From contig NC_054876.1 of assembly GCF_018320785.1 (NCBI RefSeq), forward strand, positions 24,016,212-24,080,211: a stretch of DNA of 64,000 nt, read 5' to 3'. Within the stretch, counting starts at the first letter, position 1. Each line of letters opens with the position of its first letter. Shown here piece by piece: positions 34,201 through 46,200 of this stretch. Source of the stretch: Cheilinus undulatus. Taxonomy: Eukaryota; Chordata; Actinopteri; Labriformes; Labridae. The notes below the pieces were generated by a model that worked only from the letters and a program-made list of their open reading frames with translations, did not search any database and was not told the origin of the DNA. A program made the translations under genes and the position numbers.

Positions 34201-37200
34201 GAAGTAGTTAAACAAAGAGTGGCTTGCTTTAGCTTTGTTAGCCAAAGCTAAAGCTAATATAGCCATACTAACTATTAATGTTACTACATTAGCCAATGTA
34301 GCTAAGCTAGCTTAAGCAACATGAGCAAAGAAAACATAGCTTAAGCTCATGTAGCTATATAGATGATGTATCTAAGTAGGTAATTTGCTTTGTGATCTTA
34401 GCTATAGCTCTGCAGCTATGTTACTTATGTAGCCTTATCTATTACTAAGTTAGCTTTAGAAAAGTGAATTTAAGCAAACATAGGTAAAGCTAACGTAGCT
34501 ACACAGATAACGTAGGTATGTCAAAGTTCTGATACAGCTTATGTAGCTGATTTGTGCGCTTAGCCTTAGCTACATTCGCTATGCTGGCTGCATTAGGGTC
34601 TTTTCAACAAGGATGAGCATTTTTTTTCCTGTGAGCAGACTGTTTTCTTGGCTTTGTTAAACATTTTGTAATCAGGTTTTGCTTGGAAGGTTGTCAATTT
34701 TGAACTTTTGCTATCCTAACCATTACCTTAACCAGAAACAGAAGTTCAAATATGATTTTATTTTAAAAGTTTTAGAGTGTATTTCCATTCTGAGATGTAC
34801 AGTCCTGTGAGATTGGCTGCCAGAGATGAACAGTTTGCAGTCAGACTGGTTTGTTCCCATTATCCATTGGATAGATCCTAATATCCATTTGCATGGCAAT
34901 AATGAAACCAGTTTGCAACGTAGCCAGCACAGCATCAGACTTGTAGACTACAGTTTTCCTCATGCTTATTCTTTTTGCCTAGTCACCCTCTCTTCTTAGC
35001 TTCATCTGTTACGGTTCTCATCTATATATTAACCATTGTATCAAAAAGCACCAGGATAAGCTACGAATATTCTTATCTGAGGGCTGTTGTGTGAACTATG
35101 CCATAAAGCTGTACCAAAGTTACATATTGCTGAAAACAGGACACTCTGTGGAAACTAAAGTATATGCAACTCTTCCTTTTCAATATCATTTTGGTACCAG
35201 AAAGACTTTAAAACTACTATTTTAAGGTGGAAAAGATACATATTGTTGCTTTAATGATTCAGTAAAGGAAAAAAGTGAAAATCCTGCACTTATGCTTGTA
35301 ATCGTAAAAAAATATTTTGTATACTTGTCTTGGTTATTGTTTTCTTTCTCTTTTAGACTGCTCATAGAGAAAAGAGGAAAAAGCGAAGGAGTTAAGGAGT
35401 GTGAAGAAGAGAGGAGGAGGACGGGGCAGCTGCAGTGTGGGCAGGTCTGTAGGGTGAGTAGGGAACGGGAGCGTTTAGAATGAAGCATTATGGGATTGAC
35501 TTGACAGATTTCAATAGTGGTTGACTGGCTGGTTGATTGACTGATTGAGATGAGATGTGGACTGACCTGTGTGAGATCGGGGCTGTCGCCCTGATCTATC
35601 CCAACTCGCTGTGTCACAAAAAAGGAGGGAGGGGGTAAGGGGGGAGGGAGGCAAAATAAAAATAAACCAAATGTAATAACAAAATCCAGGAGTAAACCAA
35701 CAGAGGAAAAAAGGAAGAGGCATGTGAAGGAGGAAGAGGAGGAGGAGGAGGAGGGAGAAAGAAGAATCAAACCCAAGCATTCATTACTCCATGCAGTGGC
35801 TGGAAGAAAAACAAATAAAAGACAACAGAGGAGGAGGGGAGGAGGACGCATGCATACAAACACCTATAAATTTACACAGTATGTACACACACACTTAAAA
35901 GTACACACACACACACACACAGTGAGATCTGGTTTTGAAATGAAGGCTGAGCACACCGACTGATCGAACAGGCAGGAGCAGAGAGGGCAGACAGCAGGTC
36001 ACATAACTGCGAGGTAAGAAACATCCAAAAGGAAGACACTCAACTAATGTTGACTTTGAACAGAAAGACAAGGGAGGGACACAGATGACACACAAACAGA
36101 CAAACACATTTTGTTAGACAGGTAAAATGAATGGGTCCTTAAAGTCAACGTTAGTCTGTCGATGTTTTTTTCTTTGGATTGAGTTACTGCACCCCAAACC
36201 TTCTTCCAAATGGGAACTAAACCAAGCAGAAAGAAAGCCTTTGAAGATGGTGCACGGGAGATCGCTACAAACTCTTCAGAGGATAAGACTACTTTTAATC
36301 ACTTTGAAAACCTAGCAAAGACTGCAGCTGTCAAATGAATAACAGCCATTAGTTAAAGAAAGGGGATAAAATAAAAGAATAAAAAGAGGAGAAAGAGATA
36401 GAAAAGAGCTTGCTTGGGCATGCAGTGCAGGCATGTGAACAGGCAGCACGCGAGGGGTCCCTCAACTGGAAGCTCTACATGAGTGGCTCTCTGATTGGCT
36501 AAGACTCAGCCATTAATCACTGTCTTGGAGTAACCCCCTCCCCAGGTCAGGGCAAGAGAAGGACAGAATCAGGAGAAAATCTAGAGGCGAATAAAAAAGA
36601 CTTGGAAGATTAAGAAGTCACCCCTGGATGCTGATTTACAGTCTGAAATGATCAACCGTATATCAGATCCTGGGGTTAACAGACATCTGGAGCAAATCTC
36701 AACAGGTCTAAGTGGGATATAAGTGAAATTGCTCTAACAAACGGGGTTATGTTATCATAGAACACGGAAGTATAAACAGGAGAGGAGACCGTCGAGATTG
36801 ACTCCAGACAGATATTCTCCAGTGGGGTTAAAGTCTGTGCAGGACAAACAGACGTTACCTCTGCCACTTTGAGAAACTCAGACAGTTTGGTCATCCTGTT
36901 GAGGAAAGTCTTGTAGATCTCCAAAGCTTCTTTACACTGGTTCTTCTTCATATCAAAGTATTTTTCTGTGAACCAGAACACCACAGTCACTGACATATTC
37001 AAAAATTATTACAAGTCTCAGCCTAAAACATTATCGGGATTCCTTTTACCATCCTGAGATGTTAGATAATGGTGTTAAAGGTCACATATGCAAAACACAC
37101 ATTTTCAGGCTTTTCCCAAAATTCAATACTGGAGTGTTTTTTCAGCAACAGACTTCACAGGCATGTTTTGGGGACATCTGAGACCAATATAAAGTTGTCT

Positions 37201-40200
37201 TACAAGGGTAAAATATGTGACCTTTAACAATATTTACAGACAGCAGATAGCATCACGTCTCATCTGCTCAATGATGTCTTTTACACTGTTGGAGCATCTG
37301 TTCTTTTAAATGGGGAAATACTGGTCATGCTCCAGTTGTCTGTGTGCAGATAAAGTGAAAGTGTAATTTCTGGATTTAAGCATCATCAGAGTTTTTAGTG
37401 TTCTCTGATTTGAATTGTTGACTCAGGAGACTGCTAACTTGGTGCTTATAGACTTCTATAGCAATGAAGGTATTGGTTTATGTATGGGGTTGTTTTCATG
37501 TTAACCTTTTATTCTATAAAGCACTTTGGTCAACCTCTGCTATTTTTTGTCAGTGTGCTATAGAGATTAAGTTGGCATGACTTGACTAATAATCAAAAAG
37601 TGCCTCAGAATTCAATCAAATAAAGCTTTGCCCTGATGTTCCTGAACATCTGGTGTGCAAGCTGAAATATATCCGCTCTGAGGCCTGGTTACTTTATGAC
37701 TACAGCTGAACCACTTCAGATCAGGTCAATTAGGTAATGAATCCTTTAATTAACTTTTCGCTCAAGAGTCAGACGGACTGTTCCCAGTTCCCGATTCCTC
37801 TGGCTTAACAATTGATGGAAGAAAAAGTGATCTTTACAGTCTTTAATTGGACTTTGAGAGACAGTCGGAAGAGGACATTGATTTCCCCTTAACGCAGGAT
37901 TGAGTGGAGTCGCAGTCTTAAAAGGCAGATTGCCGCATAAATACTAAATGGACTCAACAGAGATTTACTTGGATCCTCTGTACTGTGTGTATGCTTTACC
38001 TAGCATGTTGATCACTCCTTCATTGTAAGCAGCAAAGAGCCGTATGGAGTCTTTAAACAGCAACATGAAAGCTGTGTTTATCACTCCATTGGTCAGCTCA
38101 TTAGAGTTTGGCTAAAGACAGAAAGAGAACATGAAAAATTAGATTAGATCAAGACTTTGAAGTGACTGCTACACTTTTTTAGTCCTGTGTCTGTAAGTGA
38201 GATGTTTACCTGGAAATCAAGCAGTGCATCCAGCTGGTTCTGGATGATAGGCAGAGTCTTAATCAGCTTCTCTGTGTTCATGGTGCGCATCACACCGTCA
38301 GCTCTAGTAACAAACAGTGAAGACATAGATGCTTACACATATACAGGATTCATTAGACTCCTAGAAAAAAGGTGTTTGTTTACGGTGCCTATGAAAAAAA
38401 TACCTTTTGGATGTTTTATCCTTTTGTTATATAAATCAATCATGGTCAATATAATTTGGCTTTTTTCCCCAAAAAACTTGTCACTCAGTTTGTTAGGATC
38501 TCCTGATCTTAGCAGATTTACACATGTGCCATATTCCTTCCCTTTCTTGATGATGAATTTAACTGAACTCCAGGAGATGTACAGTGCCTTGGAAAAATGT
38601 TTGTATTCATCATATTCATGATTTATACTTTTTAATAACCTTTCCTCCGAGTTGCTTGGAGTGTTCTTTTGTCTTCATGGTGTAATGGTAGCCAGGAATA
38701 CAGTTAACCAGTGACTGGACCTTCCAGACACAGGTGTCTTTATACTATAATCACTTGAGACAAATTCAATGCACTCAGGTGATCCCCATTTCACTAGTTG
38801 TGAGACTACTAGCACCAACTGGCTTGACCTCTCTTGAATTATGTCATTTGCTTTAAAGGGGGTTGATATTTTTGCAGTCACTTATTTTACCTCGCATATT
38901 TTTGTTTAATTGACATTACCTTGTAGAATTTTTTTTTCACTTTGACATTAAAGATAATTTTGTTTTTTTTTGTCTTAAAGCCTAATTATATTGACCATGA
39001 TTGATTTATAAAATCAATAAAAGGGTAAAAGGAACAATCCAGATACAGACATTTTCAATGTTTTCACAAATGCACAAAACTGACCATTTCAGCTATGTTT
39101 TTTAATGCAAAAGCTGTACCCATTTAAAAAAAAAATCTTTAAAATGATGTTGACAGTCTTGGTGAGCCATAGTAAGAATATAGTGGGAAAGATTCTGGAA
39201 AATTCACTGAGAACAAGTGGACAATTGTGATGGCTGCGCACGTGATGATACTGCTTCATACTCTTCTTCATGGTCTTTTTCACTATTTTGTAGAAACTGT
39301 GAATATGTTTAATTATAACCAGCACTGATATACAAGCAAAAGCTGGCATTATGTCAGGCTTTTTTGTGTTGCTCTGGGTCCCTGTATGACAGGAAAACTT
39401 TCATGCTTCGGGGAATATATGTAAAAAAGCAACATGAAGATTTTACATGCAGCCTTTCTAGGAATTTCTAGAAATTTGTAGCAATGTGTATGTAAAAATG
39501 CTGTAAGGATTAGCAACAAAATTATAATCAAAGCTTAATAATGCATACTTCAGCAAAACATGCAACCTCATTTTCAATAAACTCTGTAGTTTGGCCAATA
39601 CAGACCAGCCATCAATAACAAAAGCTTCCTTTAGAGTAGCAGTCTCCAAATGCTTTGCTTTGTTCTTTTCTGATATAGCCCGAAAATCTATGATCATATG
39701 CACATTGTCCCTCCATATGACGGTCTTTTTCTCTAGATAAGCACTTGTTTTATGAAGTTCTCATCATCAGTCTTTCCTTGTTTGCTTAGCTGCAGTAACT
39801 GTTTAATAAAATCTTAGCAGAGACCAGAGGAAACTATACATCAAACCCTTCTTACTGTGTCTGGTTTATCGACCCCTCAGTGAGCTGGGTGATTAATGCC
39901 TCATAGAATTTACGCTTTACAAAACACTGAAGTTGTAAGGGCTCCTACCAGGGGCATATCAGCATTTTATTCACTCACGCAACAATAGATAATGATGTGC
40001 AGCATTTTTTGTTTAATGCAAGTTTGATGCTCTATGTTTAAATGTGTGTCAGTAGTGTGTGCTGAGTTAGTTACCCTCTCTTCATCTTGGTGAAGTCCAC
40101 CGCTGCTAGTCTGTACGACATGGCTTTTTCATTCAGGTAGCGGCTGTAGCGTCTGATGAAAGTTGACATGTTGTAACCTGGGGAGCACAGAGGGGGTGCT

Positions 40201-43200
40201 AGTTTAAGACCACGTTGCTGCAGCTTATTCAAAAAATCAGGCTAAGAAGCTATAATCCCTTTCATATGAAATGGACTAAGTTGTCCTTGAGCAGTCTGCT
40301 TTCCTTCCGTTTGTCAAACTGACCCTTGCACTGTCTAACCTTGATCACTGAGTCCTTGTGCATTTCAATTCAGATGATTTAATACCAGTCACAGATAATC
40401 TGTGTGCATTTTCAGTAACATTCAGCAGCTTTTTGTGTCAAACAATAGCCACATCTATCTGCAGGGTTTCACTTCTGGACTGTAGCCTTGCTTTGAAATA
40501 GGCTCTGAAATGAGCTTATTGATAGCGTTACAGTGCCTGGGAGAGTCCGATATAAAGTCATTTTGTTAGACATACAGCTCTGCTGAGTTCACAAACAGCC
40601 AAATGGCATTAAATCACCTTGTAGTGCAGCCTTATCTAGAAAGTTGTTGAGGTTGAAAAGAGTGTTTCTGGAGGCAAGGTACTGCATCAATCTCTGCAGG
40701 AAGGAGAACAGAGGAAAGAGTAAGTGACATATCTGACGCTCTTCTCTGACAACATCAAGTCACGTCAACACAAACACAACAGCAAAGTAAAGCAAGCATG
40801 AACTGTTTTCTTATTTATGCTTCCCACCACTTCCTAAAACTTTTAGTAGCTGCAACCCTCAGGCATGTGAGCACATTTTTTTGTTTCTTGGACCTTCTGT
40901 AAAGGTGCTTTTAATGCTTTTGGCTCCCAATCTTAGTATGAGCTACAGTCACTTTTAACGAGATTATTTTAGCCTTAAAGATTATAAAGACAAGATTTAC
41001 AGGATTATTTGACTGGTGAATACACATTTTATTGCTGAATGCTGCACATTCAGTGTAGGATGTTATATTTTCTTATAATAGTCAATTGTTTGTCTGTTAA
41101 TGTGTTTTTTTTCTGGTGCTGCCTTTGCCAGCTGCAGCTTTACAAGCATTTAGCAGAGGATCAGTTGATTATCTTAGAGTCATGAGATGAAACAGCAGCT
41201 TCCTCCAAACTAATCAGCTTGACAGAGAGAGTGTAGGTGCAGTCAGCCAAAAAACAGCATATCACCAACCTGAAGCATGCAGAAAATGTTCATTTCTGAT
41301 AATAAAGCATCACTTTTGTTACTACACACAGCAAAAATATCTCAGAACTACAACCTTTAAAGTGGTGTCTATTTTTCTTTGTCTTCAATATCACCTGTAA
41401 ACATGCCTGAGATGTGTTTTCTTGGTCCTGGTTGCCAGTTTTGAGCAAAACAACTTGCATATTTGCATCACATTAATTGTTACTGTGCCTTTAAAAGTAT
41501 TCACCCCCTTGAATGTTTTACCATTTTATTGATTTATAAACCAATCATGGTTAATATAATTTGGCTTCATGACAAAAAAAAACCTCTTAATGTCAAAGTG
41601 AAAACAGATTTCTACAAAGTAATGCCAATTAAATAAAAATACGTAAGGTAAAATAACTGACTGCATTATTATTCACCCACTTCAAGTCAGTATTTAGTAA
41701 ATGCACCTTTTGCTGTAATCACAGCACTGAGTCTGTGTTGATCGGTCTTGGTCAGGATTGCACATCTGGACACATTATTTGTGAGATTACTATCACCAAT
41801 TGGCTGGACCTTTGTTAAACTAGATCAGCCACTTTAAAATGGGATGGTAATGTAGTCATGTATATTCAATGACATAATTTGATTTAATTGCCATTACTTA
41901 GAAGAAATATGTTTTCACTTTGACATTAAAGAGGCTTTTGGAAAATTTTTATTTGTCAAAAAAGCCACATTTTTTTGACAATGACTGATTTATAAAATCA
42001 GTAAAGGGGTTAAAACCCAAGGGAGTGAACACTTTTTATACGCACTGTAAATACTGACATTTAAAAAAATTAAGCTCAATTATGGACAACTTTTTTTTAG
42101 GAATAAACTACTTTTCGTCCCCCCCCCCCATTGCTGTTTTGATACAGCCTTACTGTCTCTAATATTAATAGTAAACAATTAGTTTGTTATTAGCAAACTA
42201 CTCTTACACTTCTGTTACTATGTAAAAATGCTTATTAGGGTCTGGAATTTCTTGCAATTTCAGCAGTATCATTAGCAGTGAACACAAAGTAAAAATATAT
42301 TGCAATAAATGCAAAAAGATATTTTATGTAATTGAACAATATTTTGCTATTCTTAACTTTTGAAGAAGCATGATGTAATTACAGGTACTGAGTAAAACAG
42401 CAAGAACAATACAACCTGTGAGTTAAAGCGGCTATTTACTGTTTTTTGTTCATTAATTTCCTAACATTATTGTAATATTGCCGTTTTTGTCACACATCAC
42501 AGATTTTTCTCTAATCCTTCAGGCCTAAGTCTAATTTACAGAGGTTTTATGGACAGATAAACCAAGTGGTTTTTTACAGATCATGCCTCTGTTCATTTTT
42601 AAAGAAGCTCTCTGGTGAGAATTTTAAAAAGGGTCTGGTTGCCCTCAGTATTCACTGCCACAGCCTCTCTCTCTTCTGGACCAAGACGCTCATCATTTAA
42701 CATGTGTGATGTTCTGCTTGTTGCTGCTGTAGTGTGAGCTGTGCAAGGAGCTGATTTGTCACATTCAGGGGACATTGAAATGTCACCTGAATACTTCATC
42801 AGTCCTTGTTGGACACATGGAAGATACAGCCTTAGAGAAACTTGCTGCAAGAGTTGAAGAGAAATCGCTCCAACCTGGTGAGCAAAATGTCAAACAATCA
42901 ACAGCTCGAATAAGCAGACTGGCAAACTTCCACACCTCATTCTCTCTCTCATGATTGTATGTGGAGGCAGAGGATCAGGGGATATTAGATCATGCAGGAA
43001 GTGTTTTTCTAGCATATTTTCATTGTCTTCTGTCTGCAGAAGCTTTTCATTATTTCAGTAACAATTAATAAAACAATAATGATAATGTTATGGGGTTATA
43101 AGAAAGTGATATCCAAAATCTGTACATTTACTTTCCATCAGATATTTTCAAAAATTACTTAGTAACAATTATAAGTGCAAAGTGCATCTCATAGTCTCCC

Positions 43201-46200
43201 AGGATCAAAACTGCTGCCCTTTATTATCAACAAACACTCAAAGTTATTCATGTTAAACAAGAACTGATTTTTTTTTTAAATCAGCAGCTCCTTAAACTGT
43301 AAGTATTTGTTTTGGATATGGTGTTGTTATGAATTGAAATTTGAATAAATATTTGGATATTTCTGAAATTTCTGATTTTTTGCTCCTTTAAGTAACACTG
43401 TAAAAAACATGTAGTTTATCTGTCTACCTAGACTTTGAAGTTGACTGAATTTGAAATGATGAGTTGAGATAAAGTAGAGTCAACACATAAAACTTTCCAG
43501 GTTAAACCAACGTGTACGTGGCATTAATTTGGAACAACTTGCGGTATTAACTAAGTTGATTGACAGGACTTTTTCTTTTTCATGCATGTCCAAACAGGGA
43601 TAGGAACCAGAAACTTAATAGCCAGTTTTGTAGATGCAATCAAACTAAAACTGAACATTTAAAATGTATGTTAACATGCTAGTCTGACTGAACTCTAATG
43701 TGCCTGCACTGTAAGACCAAACAGCAAAAGGTTATTTAAAAAATGAGTTATGTTAATTTAGAAATTAAAAAAAAAGCTTTTTTCAGCTCTGTTTTTCTGA
43801 GTTGACAGAACACATTTGCAGTTTCATGTAAACAGTGCTTGATCAATTTAAATATTTATTCTCCTTGTGTTCAAATTATTTGACAGTCATTCCTCAATCT
43901 GCATAGCTTTCCCAGAATGCCTTTGTAAATTTGACACTTTTTCACCATGAGTGAAGTTACCCTCTCAGTCACAAACATCCAACCTGTGAGGACTAATTCC
44001 AACATAGCAAGAGGGATGTACTGAATTGCACATCTCAGTCTTTCAGTCCGTTATGGGTTGTGTGATTGTTCAAAATAAAAATATGTGAAAGGCATAAGGG
44101 AAATTGCAGTAGATTAGAAATGTAAATTATTATTACAACTTGACATACCAAAAAAAATGTATTTCCACTACTTTAGTGTAATCAGTTTTGAAAATTTTGA
44201 ACTTGTTTGGGTTTACAGTGTAGATTGTGTGGTTGAAGATGTATTCATTCTTGCCTGTATACACTTCAGTCAGACACAAACTTGCCACTACAAGTTTTAC
44301 CCTGAAGTCAAAACGGCTTAAATACCAAGCAAAGCAGAGGTCATGTTGTCATTTGCCTTTGGAAATCATTATAAGCTAGAAGGGTAGAGCGTATTGTTTA
44401 AGCATCAAAGTAAAGCATACAGTATGAAATGTACAGATCCGTAAAATTTCTACATGTTTTTTTAATTTGCCGTACAACTAGTGAGCTGTTTGCTAACTTG
44501 TTAGCAAGGTCAACTTGAAGCAGGTCCGGTAGTGACAGGCTGAAAGTGGTTTTATTGCCACCTAGTGTAATGGAGTCCAATATACTTTCAATAAAACATT
44601 TCTCTACAGTTCTTGTAATGGCTCAAGGACAGGAGTCCTGTCAAATCTCCTAAATGATCTGTAACTGAGCTTGTAAATTTACTGAATGATAGCCACGTCA
44701 TATGTCATCATCATTAACATGTTTTCAGCTCAGCATTATTATAACATCATAAAGTCTTTTGACCCTTAAATTTCAATTTGATAATTTATTAAAGCTGGAA
44801 TACATAAACTGTAAACATTGGTTGGTTTATTCGTTTATCACAGTAACATCTAGTTATACTGAAAATATTTTTTCAGTTACCATAACTATTCTTTTACTGT
44901 GAGATGCTTGTTGTTCAGGCTTGATAAAGGACTTTTGTTTTTGTCAAACAGTTGTTTGATCATCTAAGTTGTTTTGCACTTGTTTTCTTTTAATTGTTTC
45001 ATCTTAAAACACAAGCTCCTATAGAGTGGTGCATGAATGAGTCCTAAAGCGCTTAAGTAAGTAGCACTTCCAGTTCCCTTCGTCTGAAAGTCGATGGGAA
45101 TTTTGAATGCGTTTTCGGTTAAATGCCTGAAATAAGGTCTGTGGTGAACACAAGTTCAGGACATAAAATAAAATACACCTGAAACGTGCCCCACCTTTGA
45201 ATTGTGTATCTTTTCACGTCTTAATAAAGGCGGTAGCTAAAAGATAGCTAACAAGGACTACATACGTCATCATCCGAAGTGCGGCAACTGAGCCGTTCAG
45301 TTGTATCCACGTGTGATGATGTAAATTCAGTCGACTGTGTTATAGTTCAATATAGCATGATGTTAGCTTTTACTTTCGACAGATTAACGAACCAGATACG
45401 ATTCTTATAGTATCAGTTTATGAAGATTATCTTTATGAACAAAACGTGTAAGTTTCATAAACTTTCATTGGACACAGATCTTATTTTCAGCAATAATCCA
45501 AAAACCCATTGAAAAATCCCATAGGCTTGAAGACGAGGGAACCCATGCTACTCGAACTTCCGTGTTTTCCTACAAAATTACGTCACGACTGCACCACTCT
45601 ACAGTTAATAATCTACACATACAGTACCTCCATAATTATTTGGACAAAGGTTTTCTAGCATTTACAGTTAAATTCAGGGTGAATTTAACTGATTCGCAGC
45701 AGGCAGTTTAAAGGGGACATATGCAAAAATAACTTTTTCAGGCTTTTCTATTAAGCCACATCCATTTCCTGAGAGGGGCGTGGTCAGGGGCGGAGTCAGA
45801 CAGCACAGTAACATTTATAGACACAGAAACTGAGCTGTCTGAGCAGGGCTGAAACGGAGGGGTTTTTTTTAGACATACAAAAATCAATACTGGAGTGTTT
45901 TTTAGCAACAGACTTCACAGGCATGTTTTGGGGACCTCTAAGACCACTATTAACTTGTCTTAAAAGGGTAAAATATGTCCCCTTTAAAGGTGCAGTGTGT
46001 AATACTCAGCCTGGTAGCATTTAGGGGAACAAACTTGGTAAAAATGAAACAAAATATTCACTAGCATGCCTTTGTGAATTGTTGTTTTAATCAACTAAAT
46101 ATAAACATTTTCCATTTTTTCATTCACTTAAAATAAACCTACATAAAGAGTGTCTCCTCCACAAACTCCACCATTTTTGATTTTTGCCTTTGGCATATGT

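Noticed and set aside
35222-35863. 213-codon minus-strand frame spanning picalm exon 8
   Set aside because: It is low complexity (Ser, Phe, Pro from pyrimidine tracts). Only the 42-nt [13 protein letters not shown] part fits CALM, with splice sites on both sides.
36676-37002. 108-codon frame read as one protein
   Set aside because: Only its middle part ([10 protein letters not shown] to FLKVAE) is coding, as picalm exon 7. The rest is intron.
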